From Microvelia longipes (Eukaryota > Arthropoda > Insecta > Hemiptera > Veliidae): a DNA stretch of 64,000 bases. A program made the position numbers and the translations under genes. This document shows, piece after piece, positions 54,901 through 64,000 of this stretch (position 1 is its first letter; each line of letters begins with the position of its first letter). Location: contig JACMZG010001913.1 in the NCBI GenBank assembly GCA_018340805.1, forward strand, positions 40,831,296 to 40,895,295. Direction: 5' to 3'. The notes beneath the pieces are model-generated. The model had not been told where the DNA came from and did not search any database. It saw only the letters and a list, made by a program, of their open reading frames with translations.

Positions 54901-55583
54901 AATATCTGCCAATGCTGGAAGTATAAAAATTGTGATTCTTATATAAGGCTTATAAGGCCTTAAGTGCTTTATATCTAACTTAGATTGTAAAGAAATTAAA
55001 TTTTGAAGGCTGATTCAACTTATAATTGTTAGCTGGACCTAATTATACATTTTACAATTATCTAAAGAAAAGTTACAAATGGGTGAAAATAGCCTTGATT
55101 ACCTTCCTGTAAAGGATGATACGCCTGTGACTACTAGACTTGGCTGGGGCACTGATATGCTCTCAAATTTTTTGCAACTATACCATATTAATTTGATTTG
55201 TTTTTTGCAGAGGTGATGAGAGTGGAAGTTCGGAGGCTGAAAATGTTACCAACGTCGAAAAAAAGAGAAAACCAAGGGTCAAGAGTAGAGGAAGGAAAGC
55301 ACTCAGCAGTTCTGCTAAATCAAAGAAAATGCGTGAATACCAGAAGAGTCTCCGTGCCAAGGAGACACCGGCAGAACGTGAAGCTAGACTTGCTGACATG
55401 AGGGAACGCGCACGGATGAAGATTGCGAGTGAAACCTCCGAGCAAAGAGAAGCTCGTCTTAGTAATTTGAGACAGCTAGCGAGTGCAAGGATTCGTTCTG
55501 AATCGTATGAAAAGAAAGAGGCAAGGCTTGCTAATTTGAGAGAAAGAGCTAAAGAGAAAAGAGTTGCTAATGAAGATCAATAA
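51909..55583 (+). CDS. FMBP-1-like STPR-repeat protein
   Basis: Two coding exons: 51909-51934 (ATG ACC AAA..., MTKSARPK plus two bases; acceptor at 51889, donor GTGAGA) and 55211-55583 (acceptor TTTTTTGCAG, stop TAA). The phases match, giving about 132 residues. After an acidic-then-basic linker (GDESGSSEAENVTNVEKKRK) come three 23-residue repeats, ETPAEREARLADMRERARM..., ETSEQREARLSNLRQLASA... and ESYEKKEARLANLRERAKE..., preceded by a partial one (KKMREYQKSLRAK). These match the score-and-three-peptide repeat (STPR) DNA-binding domain of insect fibroin-modulator-binding protein 1; FMBP-1 has four. A nuclear DNA-binding role is inferred from the family. The terminal exon is secure; the start exon is less so. 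AATAAA follows at 55637. Confidence 0.65.
52230..52466. mobile_element. Foldback (hairpin) element
   Basis: Arms of about 110 bases are nearly perfect: TCTTTCCACTTATTTTAAAC, GCAGAGCCGGCTTTTGGCAA and CATCTACAGTGCCGTGGTGA, with their reverse at 52370-52460. The centre is CTTTCAATTCATGAAATGAAAG. In an intron of the STPR gene. Confidence 0.92.
53340..53700 (+). repeat. Imperfect tandem array with CCAAAGT and CTGAGGT words
   Basis: AGTCCAAAGT...AACACC.TAGAC...GATAA..CATTCTGAGGT recurs at about 53378, 53525 and 53610 with variations. The array ends in AGGTACCCGATTTTTTAAG, the reverse of the end at 9338 (AAATCGGGTACGGGG), suggesting a shared transposon terminus. Confidence 0.55.
54014..54461. mobile_element. 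Foldback (hairpin) element with GCATGGCGAAGCC motif
   Basis: Arms start GTGGATTTATGAAGACTTCA and end TGAAGTCTTCTTTAATCCAC. Inner mirrored parts are GACGTTTCGCATGGCGAAGC and GCTTCGCCATGCGAAAC. AAACAACCATCACC and TTACCAAAACAAAAGAAC are also mirrored. In the intron before the STPR exon. Confidence 0.9.
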
Positions 55584-55589
55584 AAAACT

Positions 55590-57225
55590 CTAGCTACACC
55601 AAATAATACTTGTATTATAAAAAAGTATCTTTTAAAAATAAATCAATCATTCGATATCAAATCTATTTTGAATAAAATATCTTGCTGCAATGAATTTATT
55701 TATTGGCTTGTTTTTGATCCATTGAAATGTATTGTTTAGGGGCAAAGCTATCTTTCAAAGTCTATCTTACTACATACTAAAATAATCTCTTGAGAAATTA
55801 ACAATCAAAATTATTAGAGTTTCTAACAAATTATTATATCTATAATAATTTGATTCATTTTAAATTTTCAATTTTATAGCGGCCCTGGCTTTTCCTTCGC
55901 AAAAACATTGACAAACCTAATATATAGCATATCTAAAAACCTAATAGTGTATGAAAACCATCGTTTGGAAAAATGGTTAAAAAATTAGGGACACATCATA
56001 AGAGAGTATTATTATTTTTTTTCTTATAAAATGTGATTAAAAAAATATAAGCTGTTCAAAAAAAATGTATTCATCTTTAAATAGTCAAAACCATAGTTAT
56101 ACTACATTACTCTATAAATTGAAATAAGCATTAAATTGGGGGAGAGTTGGAAGGAAATGGAATGAATGTGGTTGAGTCTTTACTGGACCACCAATGGAAA
56201 ATAATAATCCCTTAATATTCCTTTGTCAAATCATGTATGTTGTTTTCGGTAATTTTTACTGATCATGTATGTGACAGATTTTTTAATTTTTACTAAGTTT
56301 TAAGTGATGTATGTTTTAATATTTTTTTAGTGTCCCTCTAAAACTTGTTTAAGGAAGCAAGACGAAGGTAATCCTAAAGGTTTTACAGTAATTACTGTAT
56401 TAAGTATCATCCCGGGGCTATTTTAGTTCCACTAATTTATGAGCTTAATTTAAAAAAAAAACAAGCCATGTGAAAATATAAACACAGAGTAATGTTAAAT
56501 TACTAAAAAAAAGTATGTAAGTTAATAACTCATTACAAATATGTATTTTTTAAACAAATAATGTCATATTTTAATTTGTTAGCTATATCTTGCTTAATAA
56601 ATTAAGAAGTATAAAATTGTTAAAAAATAAACTTATAATCATAGCATTTTAATGATTGTTTTTGTTCAGTTATTATTTATGGTGTAGGGAAATGAAAACT
56701 CAAAATCTATCTGAAATTTTCAACTTCTTTATTAGTTTTTAAATTTTATTATTTTTTTATTAAGTTTATACAAAATAGTAATAATTTGTTTAATTTACAC
56801 AATTTAAGTATTTTGGTTCTTTGTCCGAGGGTTTGCTTGTCTATTTAAACACTTTATTTTATTAGAGACTGATTAATGAGCGAAAAAAATATTGTGATTG
56901 CAGAGGTGATACTTTGTACATTTAGCGTTAAATTAAATGTTAACCAGTCAGTTTGTTATTTTTTTAAACTTCAAATAAATAGTGATTGACTTTGACAATA
57001 CTAAGAATCGTAATTTTACACTGAGGAAGTGCCGTCATTTTTCTCCGTTTTCTTAACTCACTGATCAGTCTCTAATCAAAGGAGTAAAAGTAAATTTGTA
57101 TTAACTATAATAATTAGCAATTAACTCCTTTTTTGATAGGCATAAAAATAATTTTTATTTTAACTATAGTGAATAAAATTAACAAGTGACTTTCCACACA
57201 TACTTAAACTATCAAAATAAGATAT
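55590..57225. other. Gene-free AT-rich stretch after the STPR gene
   Basis: It holds the likely polyadenylation signals (55637, 55668) and otherwise no exon or repeat end I can support. Confidence 0.5.
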
Positions 57226-57227
57226 AT

Positions 57228-57292
57228 TTGGCCACTAGGGCTTCTAGTGGCCAAGTGGGTTTCTATCGACCCTCTGAGTGCCAGAGGGTCGA
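57228..57292. repeat. Two adjacent short hairpins
   Basis: TTGGCCACTAGGGCTTCTAGTGGCCAA-type arms (12 bases) at 57229-57255 are followed by CGACCCTCTGAGTGCCAGAGGGTCG-type arms at 57268-57292. The first shares GGCCACT...AGTGGC with the palindrome at 37025. Confidence 0.85.
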
Positions 57293-58678
57293 TTTAAACA
57301 TTACTTAGCAGTTTACATTTATCTCTATTCTTATCTGCTGTTATCTTAACGCACTGGCAGCCATTTAAAAAAAATACGAAATTTGCTTTGGCTAAATTGG
57401 CTTAAGTTTTTCAGGGGAGTTTGTTAGCTTGTTATTCTATTCCACTATAATTGTAACACTTTTTAGCAATTTCAAATTGCTACAAAATTTCGAACAAAAG
57501 ATAAATTGAAAGCACTCTAGAAAAGATATTTCTTAATTATTACATAATTTAACTTTTACCCACTGATTTATTTATACTATAAAATATATATTGTTCTTTA
57601 TAAGTTATTACCTTAAGATAAGTATAATATGAGTTAATGGATCGCTTTAATGATGTTGGATAATGTTGATACTGTTGTAGAACTTAATCTCAACTTACTT
57701 AAACGAAATATTCATCATTTCCACTAAGTAATTAAGCCAATAATTTTATTTTGATTATTTAGTGGTTATGATGATGTATTAGATTTTTTTACGACTACAA
57801 ATTATTTGTGTATGAAAAAATCAGTTATAAAGGCAATACTTTGGAACTTAATTCTTTTTGGTAATATCAATAAAACTATGATTTTTATTTGTTATAATTT
57901 TGATGATTGTTGCTAATTGTGATAAATAAAAATTGTGTTTTCTAAACATCTTTCTGTCTAAAACACTTCCATAAATTATGCCAAATAATCATAATATAGG
58001 CGAGCATATTTACCTTCGGACAATTTAGTTTTAATTCATTTTATTTTTTAGGGTTTGTAAGTCTACAATTAATACTATTTAATTACATGTTCTTAATATT
58101 AATAAATATGTTTATGCTAATAAAAAATACACAAAAAAATATATTTAATGTTTAAATAATAAATAATGAAACACATTTACAACTCTAACAATACTGTTTA
58201 CTTTTTAAGTCAAACAATCTATAATACAAAGAATGAATAAATTCTTATGGCGGTATTGCAGAACATTTTTTGAGTTTGAATTGGACTTATTATCATGTTA
58301 ATAACATAGGAAGTCCTACTCAAACTTATATAATGTACTCAAATACAGCCCTAAATGAATTTAGGAGTTATTTAGTTTATTTATTTAAATCTCTTGGATT
58401 ATATCCTGTTTTAATCGCATAGAAGTAGCCTGACTTATCATGTTTATTTTTAAACTTAATAGGAAAATTAAACAACACAGCTTGAAGTTCTATAATAATA
58501 ACAAAAAACTAATTATAGCTAAATAATTTTTAACTTTGGTGTAAAAAAAATCTTTCTTATAGAACCACCTAATTAAAAAAAAAAAATTTTTAATTAATTA
58601 TATTAAATTATTTTTCTAAATTAATTAATTGACACATAATTCAAACTTTCTTTAATTGTTTTTTTGTTTTTATTATAG

Positions 58679-58797
58679 AACTTAAAGCTGTGTTGTTTAA
58701 ATTTCCCACTAAGATGTGGGAGCTCTATAAAATAAATAGTGCTACAAAAGAGAAATTACCTTTTGAACTAGTGATCAAACTTATAGTGGTTTATTGA
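58679..58797 (+). CDS. Possible terminal exon of an unknown gene
   Basis: After the acceptor TTTTATTATAG, a frame beginning with two bases of a split codon reads LKAVLFKFPTKMWELYKINS and ATKEKLPFELVIKLIVVY, then TGA at 58795. The composition is more protein-like than neighbouring ORFs, and the phase would fit the start exon at 33559. No family recognised; chance is possible. Confidence 0.22.
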
Positions 58798-58879
58798 AGA
58801 TTGGGATTGGAGTTGAGGATAGACCCCATTTGCACTGCGACTGGAAGTCTATTGTACATTTATAGTGGTTACTACAATA

Positions 58880-60660
58880 TAAATTCAAAATGTCAATATA
58901 ATAAACTATTATTATTGACCTTTTAGCTAAGGGTATTTAGTTAAAAGGTAAAAAGCAAAACACCTAAGCAATTTCATAACTATTAATTACATTAAAATGT
59001 GACTACAGCAGTCATAAATAATTACAAAATATTTTACGTTGCTTCACATGCGATTAAAACAGGCTTCAATCCTTACAAAATATGTCTATATCAGACAGCT
59101 GATGTGAATACCTTAAAATATTTAATAACTTATTATATTTATTATTTACAATTTTCAGTTAAAAAATCTTGCTATGATTAATCATAATATAAAGTTTATA
59201 ATCAGGTACTTTTTATGTAATTATAATAAATTAAATTAAAGATATTGTGGGTATTTATTATTTTTTATAAGTTCAAACGTTATTTACTTTACAATTGTTA
59301 TTTATATTATACCTATTTTTACATTAGAGGCTTGTTTCTGAAGATAAATAACTGACTAACTTAAGTAAGTTATTGGCAACGGAATAGTCTAAAAAAATAT
59401 CTAATCTGAGGAAATTAGTGTACTTAGAATGCTAATTTTATAATTTTAATGAAATAAGTTCTGAACCATAAAATGTAATGTTTATATCATTTAAAATTAC
59501 AGAGTTTTGCAAAACATGAATACTCTAGTACAATTATGTGTATTCTGATTATTGTGTCGTAGAGATGGTATTCTCACGTGTAATCCTCCTCAATTTAAAT
59601 TAAACTTGTGACAGTTATGGAATTAACTGTCATTTTTATGGAACTAATAAAAATTAGTTCTGAGCAAAAAAAAATAGTTAAACCAGTTTCAACTTAATGG
59701 TTGATTAAGTTTAATAAAAATAAAATAGCATTTATTTAAGTAGTATGGGCTCAACTGTATTCCTGTCCAGATAATTCATTTTATGAAAAAGTCTTTTTTG
59801 ATAAAAATATATCGTATATTTTATTATTACATTTTAAATTTCAACAAAGTACTGTTTACTTTTATTCTTCATCAGAAACTGGTCTCTATTTATATCCTTA
59901 CCATCCGTCTTGATATTTCAATTTATTAAAACTACTACAGGAACACAAAATAAATGAAAAAAAAATAATTAAACCATAGTATAATACAATTTCAAATAAA
60001 AATATCTATGAACAGAAAAAACAGTGGTAATAATTTTTTTAAAACAGTCGGCTTTTAAAACAAATACACCAATTTGAAGCTCTATTTACTGTTTCTGGCT
60101 TGCATTAAAGTAATGAGTAGTTACCTCATTTGTTAAATATATTCCGTGTATTTAAAACCTATCTTAATTTTTTTTTCTAAATAGCCTATCTAAATAAATA
60201 ATAGATTCACAAAATTATTTTTTTTTCCTGTGAATAAAAGTTCATAAGTTAATTATTAAGAATTCGTAAAAACCATAAATGAGTTATACAAAAAAAACTT
60301 AAACCCCTAGTTTGGGTTATATAAATAAGCTATAATAGTAAACATTTCAAAACAACTAATGATTAATAAAAGTAGCTTAAAAGAGACTAATTGGTTTTAA
60401 ATAAATCTTATGTAAGTTACAAAAGAAACATACAACCTGGTGGGTTCATTTTAAATTATTAATAAAATAAAATAAAATTACATGTGTAACATATTATTCT
60501 CATTGATTTAATATTAACTTTATTTAAGTTGCATATAAAGCATAACAAATCTGATAAGTTCATTTTAAACTAAGTAATCAATTTGGTTTGTTTAGAAAAG
60601 TTACAATATAAAATTGCTACAATTACTAGCTAAATTCATTTGTCTGTACTAACTAAAGTC
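58880..60660. other. Gene-free AT-rich stretch
   Basis: No exon, hairpin or transposon end is evident. Confidence 0.55.
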
Positions 60661-60664
60661 AACC

Positions 60665-61190
60665 AACCTGTTGAATTCACCCGATAATCCTGCTTTTTTA
60701 CTAACTGCGGTTGTAGTCTACTAAATTTTATATTTATATCTAGGCTCACTTAATTTCATAAAAGCTCAAGTTATTTTTGTCTTTTACATTTCATTTCATA
60801 CAATTCATTGTGAACTGTGTTATTATAGTAATTAACGGCAGTTGAAAGTTATAGCTTGAGCCCTTAGGATACTGAATGCACCGTCAACTTTAACAAATAA
60901 GTACAATTCAATAAAACTTTTATATTAATTGATAATTTTGAAATCAATTTGAATTAACATGCATTACCTTTTTGAACGAAAATAATTTAGTAATAATTAT
61001 GTTTTGACAATAATAGTTAAAAATACAGCTGTAATGAAAAATATTGGTTGCCCAGCAATTTAAACTTCCAATACTAGCTTAAATATTTTTTTTTTCTTAG
61101 GAAGAAAAAGCACGAGAAAGTACAAAGGTGTTTTGACATAGCTGGCATCAGTATTATGTGTTCACCGCCCTCTTAGTCAGACACCTCTCA
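60665..61190 (-). mobile_element. Repeat B, copy 2, reverse orientation
   Basis: Reverse homologue of 36970-37612, e.g. CTTGAGCCCTTAGGATACTG (60859) and GTACAAAGGTGTTTTGACAT (61117). It lacks the GGCCACT palindrome insertion found in copy 1 and is not inside a mariner here. Confidence 0.75.
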
Positions 61191-61194
61191 AAGA

Positions 61195-62115
61195 AAGTCT
61201 ACTTCCTCAAAATTACTTTATTACAAACTTATTAAAATTACAGATTTCAAAGTGTTTTTGTTCGTATGTCTGTTCGAGCCCAACCAAGAAGTAAAAATAA
61301 AAACAGAAGAAAGTGTAAACACTGGCTTTGCACAGTATCGTAATTCTGAGCACTACTTAAGTTAGTATATTCTGTAGTCCGAACATATTTATATTTATTT
61401 TACAGTTCTCTCAATTGAAATCTACATAAAATATTATAGACAACCATTACAGGCCACATTTGATTAAATACTGACATTGCATTTTTTCAGTTCATGCTTA
61501 TCCTCCAATTAAATATGAAAACGAAAAATACAGATCTTTTTTTGATTAGTGTTTGTCCAAACAGGTAAGGTATAAATAACAGAATATTGTGAAAAAGTCT
61601 TTAATTTTTTAAAACTCTATTATGAAAAAAAGAAGGATAAGCTTTCAGACACTTCATGGACTGTAAGTTTTAAAAAAAGTCACTCTATTGCTTTAAAAAT
61701 CTTATGTTTGCTTCTAAATAAACACTTACTGACTTATCTATTTACAGGGGGATGTAACAATTAACTTATTTATAAACTAAAAAATCCCATGTCACAGGAG
61801 TTAGAACTTTCTGCTTAATTTAACAGTGTAGCCATCAGGTCATGATAAAATTACTTTAATCTTATTAATGTTTTACTTATTAGGACAAGGTGAATGGATA
61901 ATAGTCATTTTCTATTTGTTCCTATGAAATTGTTCTTCAGTTTTACTTTCAAATTGTTCTTACCTTATCCTTATCTAAAATAAAGTTTTCCAGGTAAGAT
62001 TTACCTGGTCAAAATTTACTTAATTGGGACACAGTGATACAGTTACAAAACTAACAATTTACCTCCTGATTGTTTTTTGGTTATTTGATACATTGATATT
62101 ACAATAACATAAATA
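61195..62115. other. Gene-free AT-rich stretch
   Basis: Contains only a 25-codon basic ORF at 61268 (MSVRAQPRSKNKNRRKCKHW...), too short to call. Confidence 0.5.
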
Positions 62116-62122
62116 TTATTAT

Positions 62123-62294
62123 AGTGTAAAACATGGCTAAAAAAATCAGTTAACAGCGTTATTAAATAATGCTAAGGAGCCAATGAGGTTATTCCTGAAT
62201 ATTAAACCACGGCCACCAATTTAAATCGGACCAACCTCATTTGTTCCTCAATACTATTGTCCAGCGCTGTCAATTGATTTTAGCCAAGTGTTGA
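62123..62294. mobile_element. MITE, ACACGGCTAAAATCA family
   Basis: AACATGGCTAAAAAAATCAG at the left is mirrored by CAATTGATTTTAGCCAAGTG at the right. The inner pair GCCAATGAGGTTATTCC and GGACCAACCTCATTTG is present as in the 48126 copy. Confidence 0.82.
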
Positions 62295-62299
62295 ACTAG

Positions 62300-63155
62300 G
62301 CTTTGTAGCAATAATAAATAATTCTTATAATTTACATTATGAAGAAAATAAAACTAAGGAGTCATGTTGAGTAAAAAACAACATAATTGTGATTGGTTTA
62401 TAGTAAAGTTTACGCTACTTGCTTGAGACATCAATCATTAACAGTGTTTCTTTGGCCAATCCTACATTTAATCTATATACTGTACCACATAAACCTTTAT
62501 TACATTAGGTAAATCAAACCAATGTTCATTTTAGCAAATTTTTATTAGAAAATGACCCGATAATTTTCATATGAAATTTCTCCTTTTAATCTTCTCTACT
62601 CTTCATAAAAAAGTAGTGAATCATTCATTATACCTTTTCAATTTTTAGACAAACACTTTCAAGTAGAAAAACCTTAAAATCTAAAATTAATTAACTATAT
62701 TTAGAAAATACTAAAGACTAGTAACATTAAATTAATTATTTATTACTTGGAATGAAAAAAAAAAAACTAAACTAATAATAATTTATAAAACAGATTTTTA
62801 TTTATTATTTTTATCTATTTATTTTTTAAAGAAGTCATTAATGCTGAAATTATAATATTTATACATTTTAAAGACAAACAAGGTAAAATATTTATTCTAT
62901 AACTGATAAATAAATTTCTTTAAAATTTGCTTTTCAACTAGAAGATGTTCAAAAAAAAATTGAAGATTTCATGTTTGTTCAAAACATAAAATAATAAATA
63001 AGAGCCCTGCTCTAAGAAATGTGTCAAAATCGATCTCGTTTTAGAAATTCATAAATGACTCCTTTATCTATATAAAGGAGTTATTTTTATAAAAATGTTA
63101 TTTTTTTAAAGTATGATTGATCTATATCAATCATACTTTAACACTTTTAAACTTA
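62300..63155. other. Gene-free AT-rich stretch
   Basis: Only a short hairpin AAGTATGATTGA...TCAATCATACTT at 63110-63141 stands out. Confidence 0.55.
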
Positions 63156-63166
63156 GCACTTCTGGG

Positions 63167-63476
63167 CATAGAGGTATATACTTGAGAGGGGCATAGCCTA
63201 TCTAAATACATTGAGAGGCCTAAAATATAATTTTGGGGCTGTTTGTAACCTCATTGAAACCTCTTTCAAGAGTCAGTGAAGGTTATAATAAATCAATTGA
63301 TTTTGGCTTCCACCACATTGTTTGTGTTTTGATTGGTATTTTTAACACTGTCCTGTATAAGTTATTGTAATTTTGTACTGATTATTTGATTATAATACAA
63401 TCAAGGGTGGTCAAGTTATTTTTTCGATGTTTTACCATTTTACCTATAGGGCCTCTCTAGCAATAATATCTCTATG
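63167..63476 (+). mobile_element. CATAGAGATAT-family MITE with perfect TSD
   Basis: It runs CATAGAGGTATATACTTGAG to AATATCTCTATG, flanked by CTTCTGGG on both sides (63159-63166 and 63477-63484). 310 bases, complete. Confidence 0.9.
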
Positions 63477-63484
63477 CTTCTGGG

Positions 63485-64000
63485 TACAAAAAGTCTTTTT
63501 TAATTTAATTCTTACAATGAATTAATTTATTTACTGAAATGTGTATTAACATTATTTAAATAGTTATTTTATTTAAAAAAATCAATTCGTTTTGTATTTA
63601 ATTGATTTTCAAGTTATAATGTTGCTATGAAAAATACGATTAAAAACTGCTCACATTTCTAGAAAAGTTTAAACGGGACATAGATTGTGCAGGATTGGTA
63701 AAAGAGTAATTTTAAAAATTTTATTTAGCTCAGAACTAACCTTAAAACTCCTTTTTTCAATATGACAGCCACTCTAACATAATTTAAGAAATTTTATCTT
63801 TACAATGCTTAAATCTTAATTTGTCCCAATTTTCAAAAATTTAACTAAATTCACTAAATTTCATTGAGTGAAACTAACGCTTATTATCTTAATCAAATCT
63901 CAAGTTATGTTCTTCAAAACTGTTCTTAGTCTCTTTTTTGACAAGAAATCTAATTAGGAGCTGTTCGTAACTATAATAGGATGCGAGGAATCAACCTAAT
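63485..64000. other. Gene-free AT-rich stretch to the right edge
   Basis: No exon or repeat end supported. Confidence 0.5.

Noticed and set aside
61268..61345. 25-codon basic ORF (MSVRAQPRSKNKNRRK...)
   Set aside because: Too short, no supporting signals, and not conserved elsewhere in the window.

Overview
The window is animal nuclear DNA, most likely from an insect. Genes are broken into short exons with GT/AG introns, intergenic DNA is strongly AT-rich, and there are about a dozen long TA-dinucleotide arrays. Short inverted-repeat (MITE-like) transposons are very dense, a tRNA-derived SINE and a dying LINE are present, and one gene encodes the 23-residue STPR repeats known from insect FMBP-1. 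I cannot fix the order or species; an AT-rich insect fits best. There is no bacterial, organellar or CRISPR-like content.

Layout. (1) 0-8.3 kb, minus strand: the 5' part of a gene running off the left edge, reconstructed as six phase-compatible exons that read as a very diverged kinesin-type motor domain. Its introns hold nested MITEs. (2) 5.4-5.9 kb and 20.4-20.9 kb: two diverged copies of one segment, a short acidic exon plus a nest of GC-rich palindromes. (3) 10.9-18.6 kb: a roughly 4.5-kb diverged inverted repeat followed by a near-identical 1.45-kb tandem duplication with a single N at the junction, probably an assembly artefact. (4) 19-28.9 kb: repeats only, including MITEs, a 30-bp minisatellite, a foldback element and a SINE. 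(5) 29.0 kb: a small intronless ORF for a secreted 74-residue protein. (6) 30-39 kb: hairpin elements, a LINE remnant, an isolated start-codon exon at 33.56 kb and nested transposons. (7) 39.2-49.9 kb, minus strand: a seven-exon TraB-domain protein gene (TRABD family), the best-supported gene. Intron 5 carries a giant palindromic mariner, and exon 3 has a one-base frameshift. (8) 51-55.6 kb, plus strand: a compact gene for an FMBP-1-like STPR-repeat protein. (9) 55.6-64 kb: almost gene-free, with a few MITEs and one possible terminal exon at 58.7 kb.

The genes show no operon-like relationship. The main theme is layered transposon insertion, which can be dated relatively: hAT-type MITEs sit inside other MITEs and inside one arm of the palindromic mariner. 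The most unusual objects are the palindromic mariner built from two transposase 3' halves, the TCGA-rich inverted-repeat element at 33.8 kb, the paired exon-plus-palindrome segments, and the kinesin-like gene in which no P-loop can be found. All product names rest on reading translations by eye; no searches were run.
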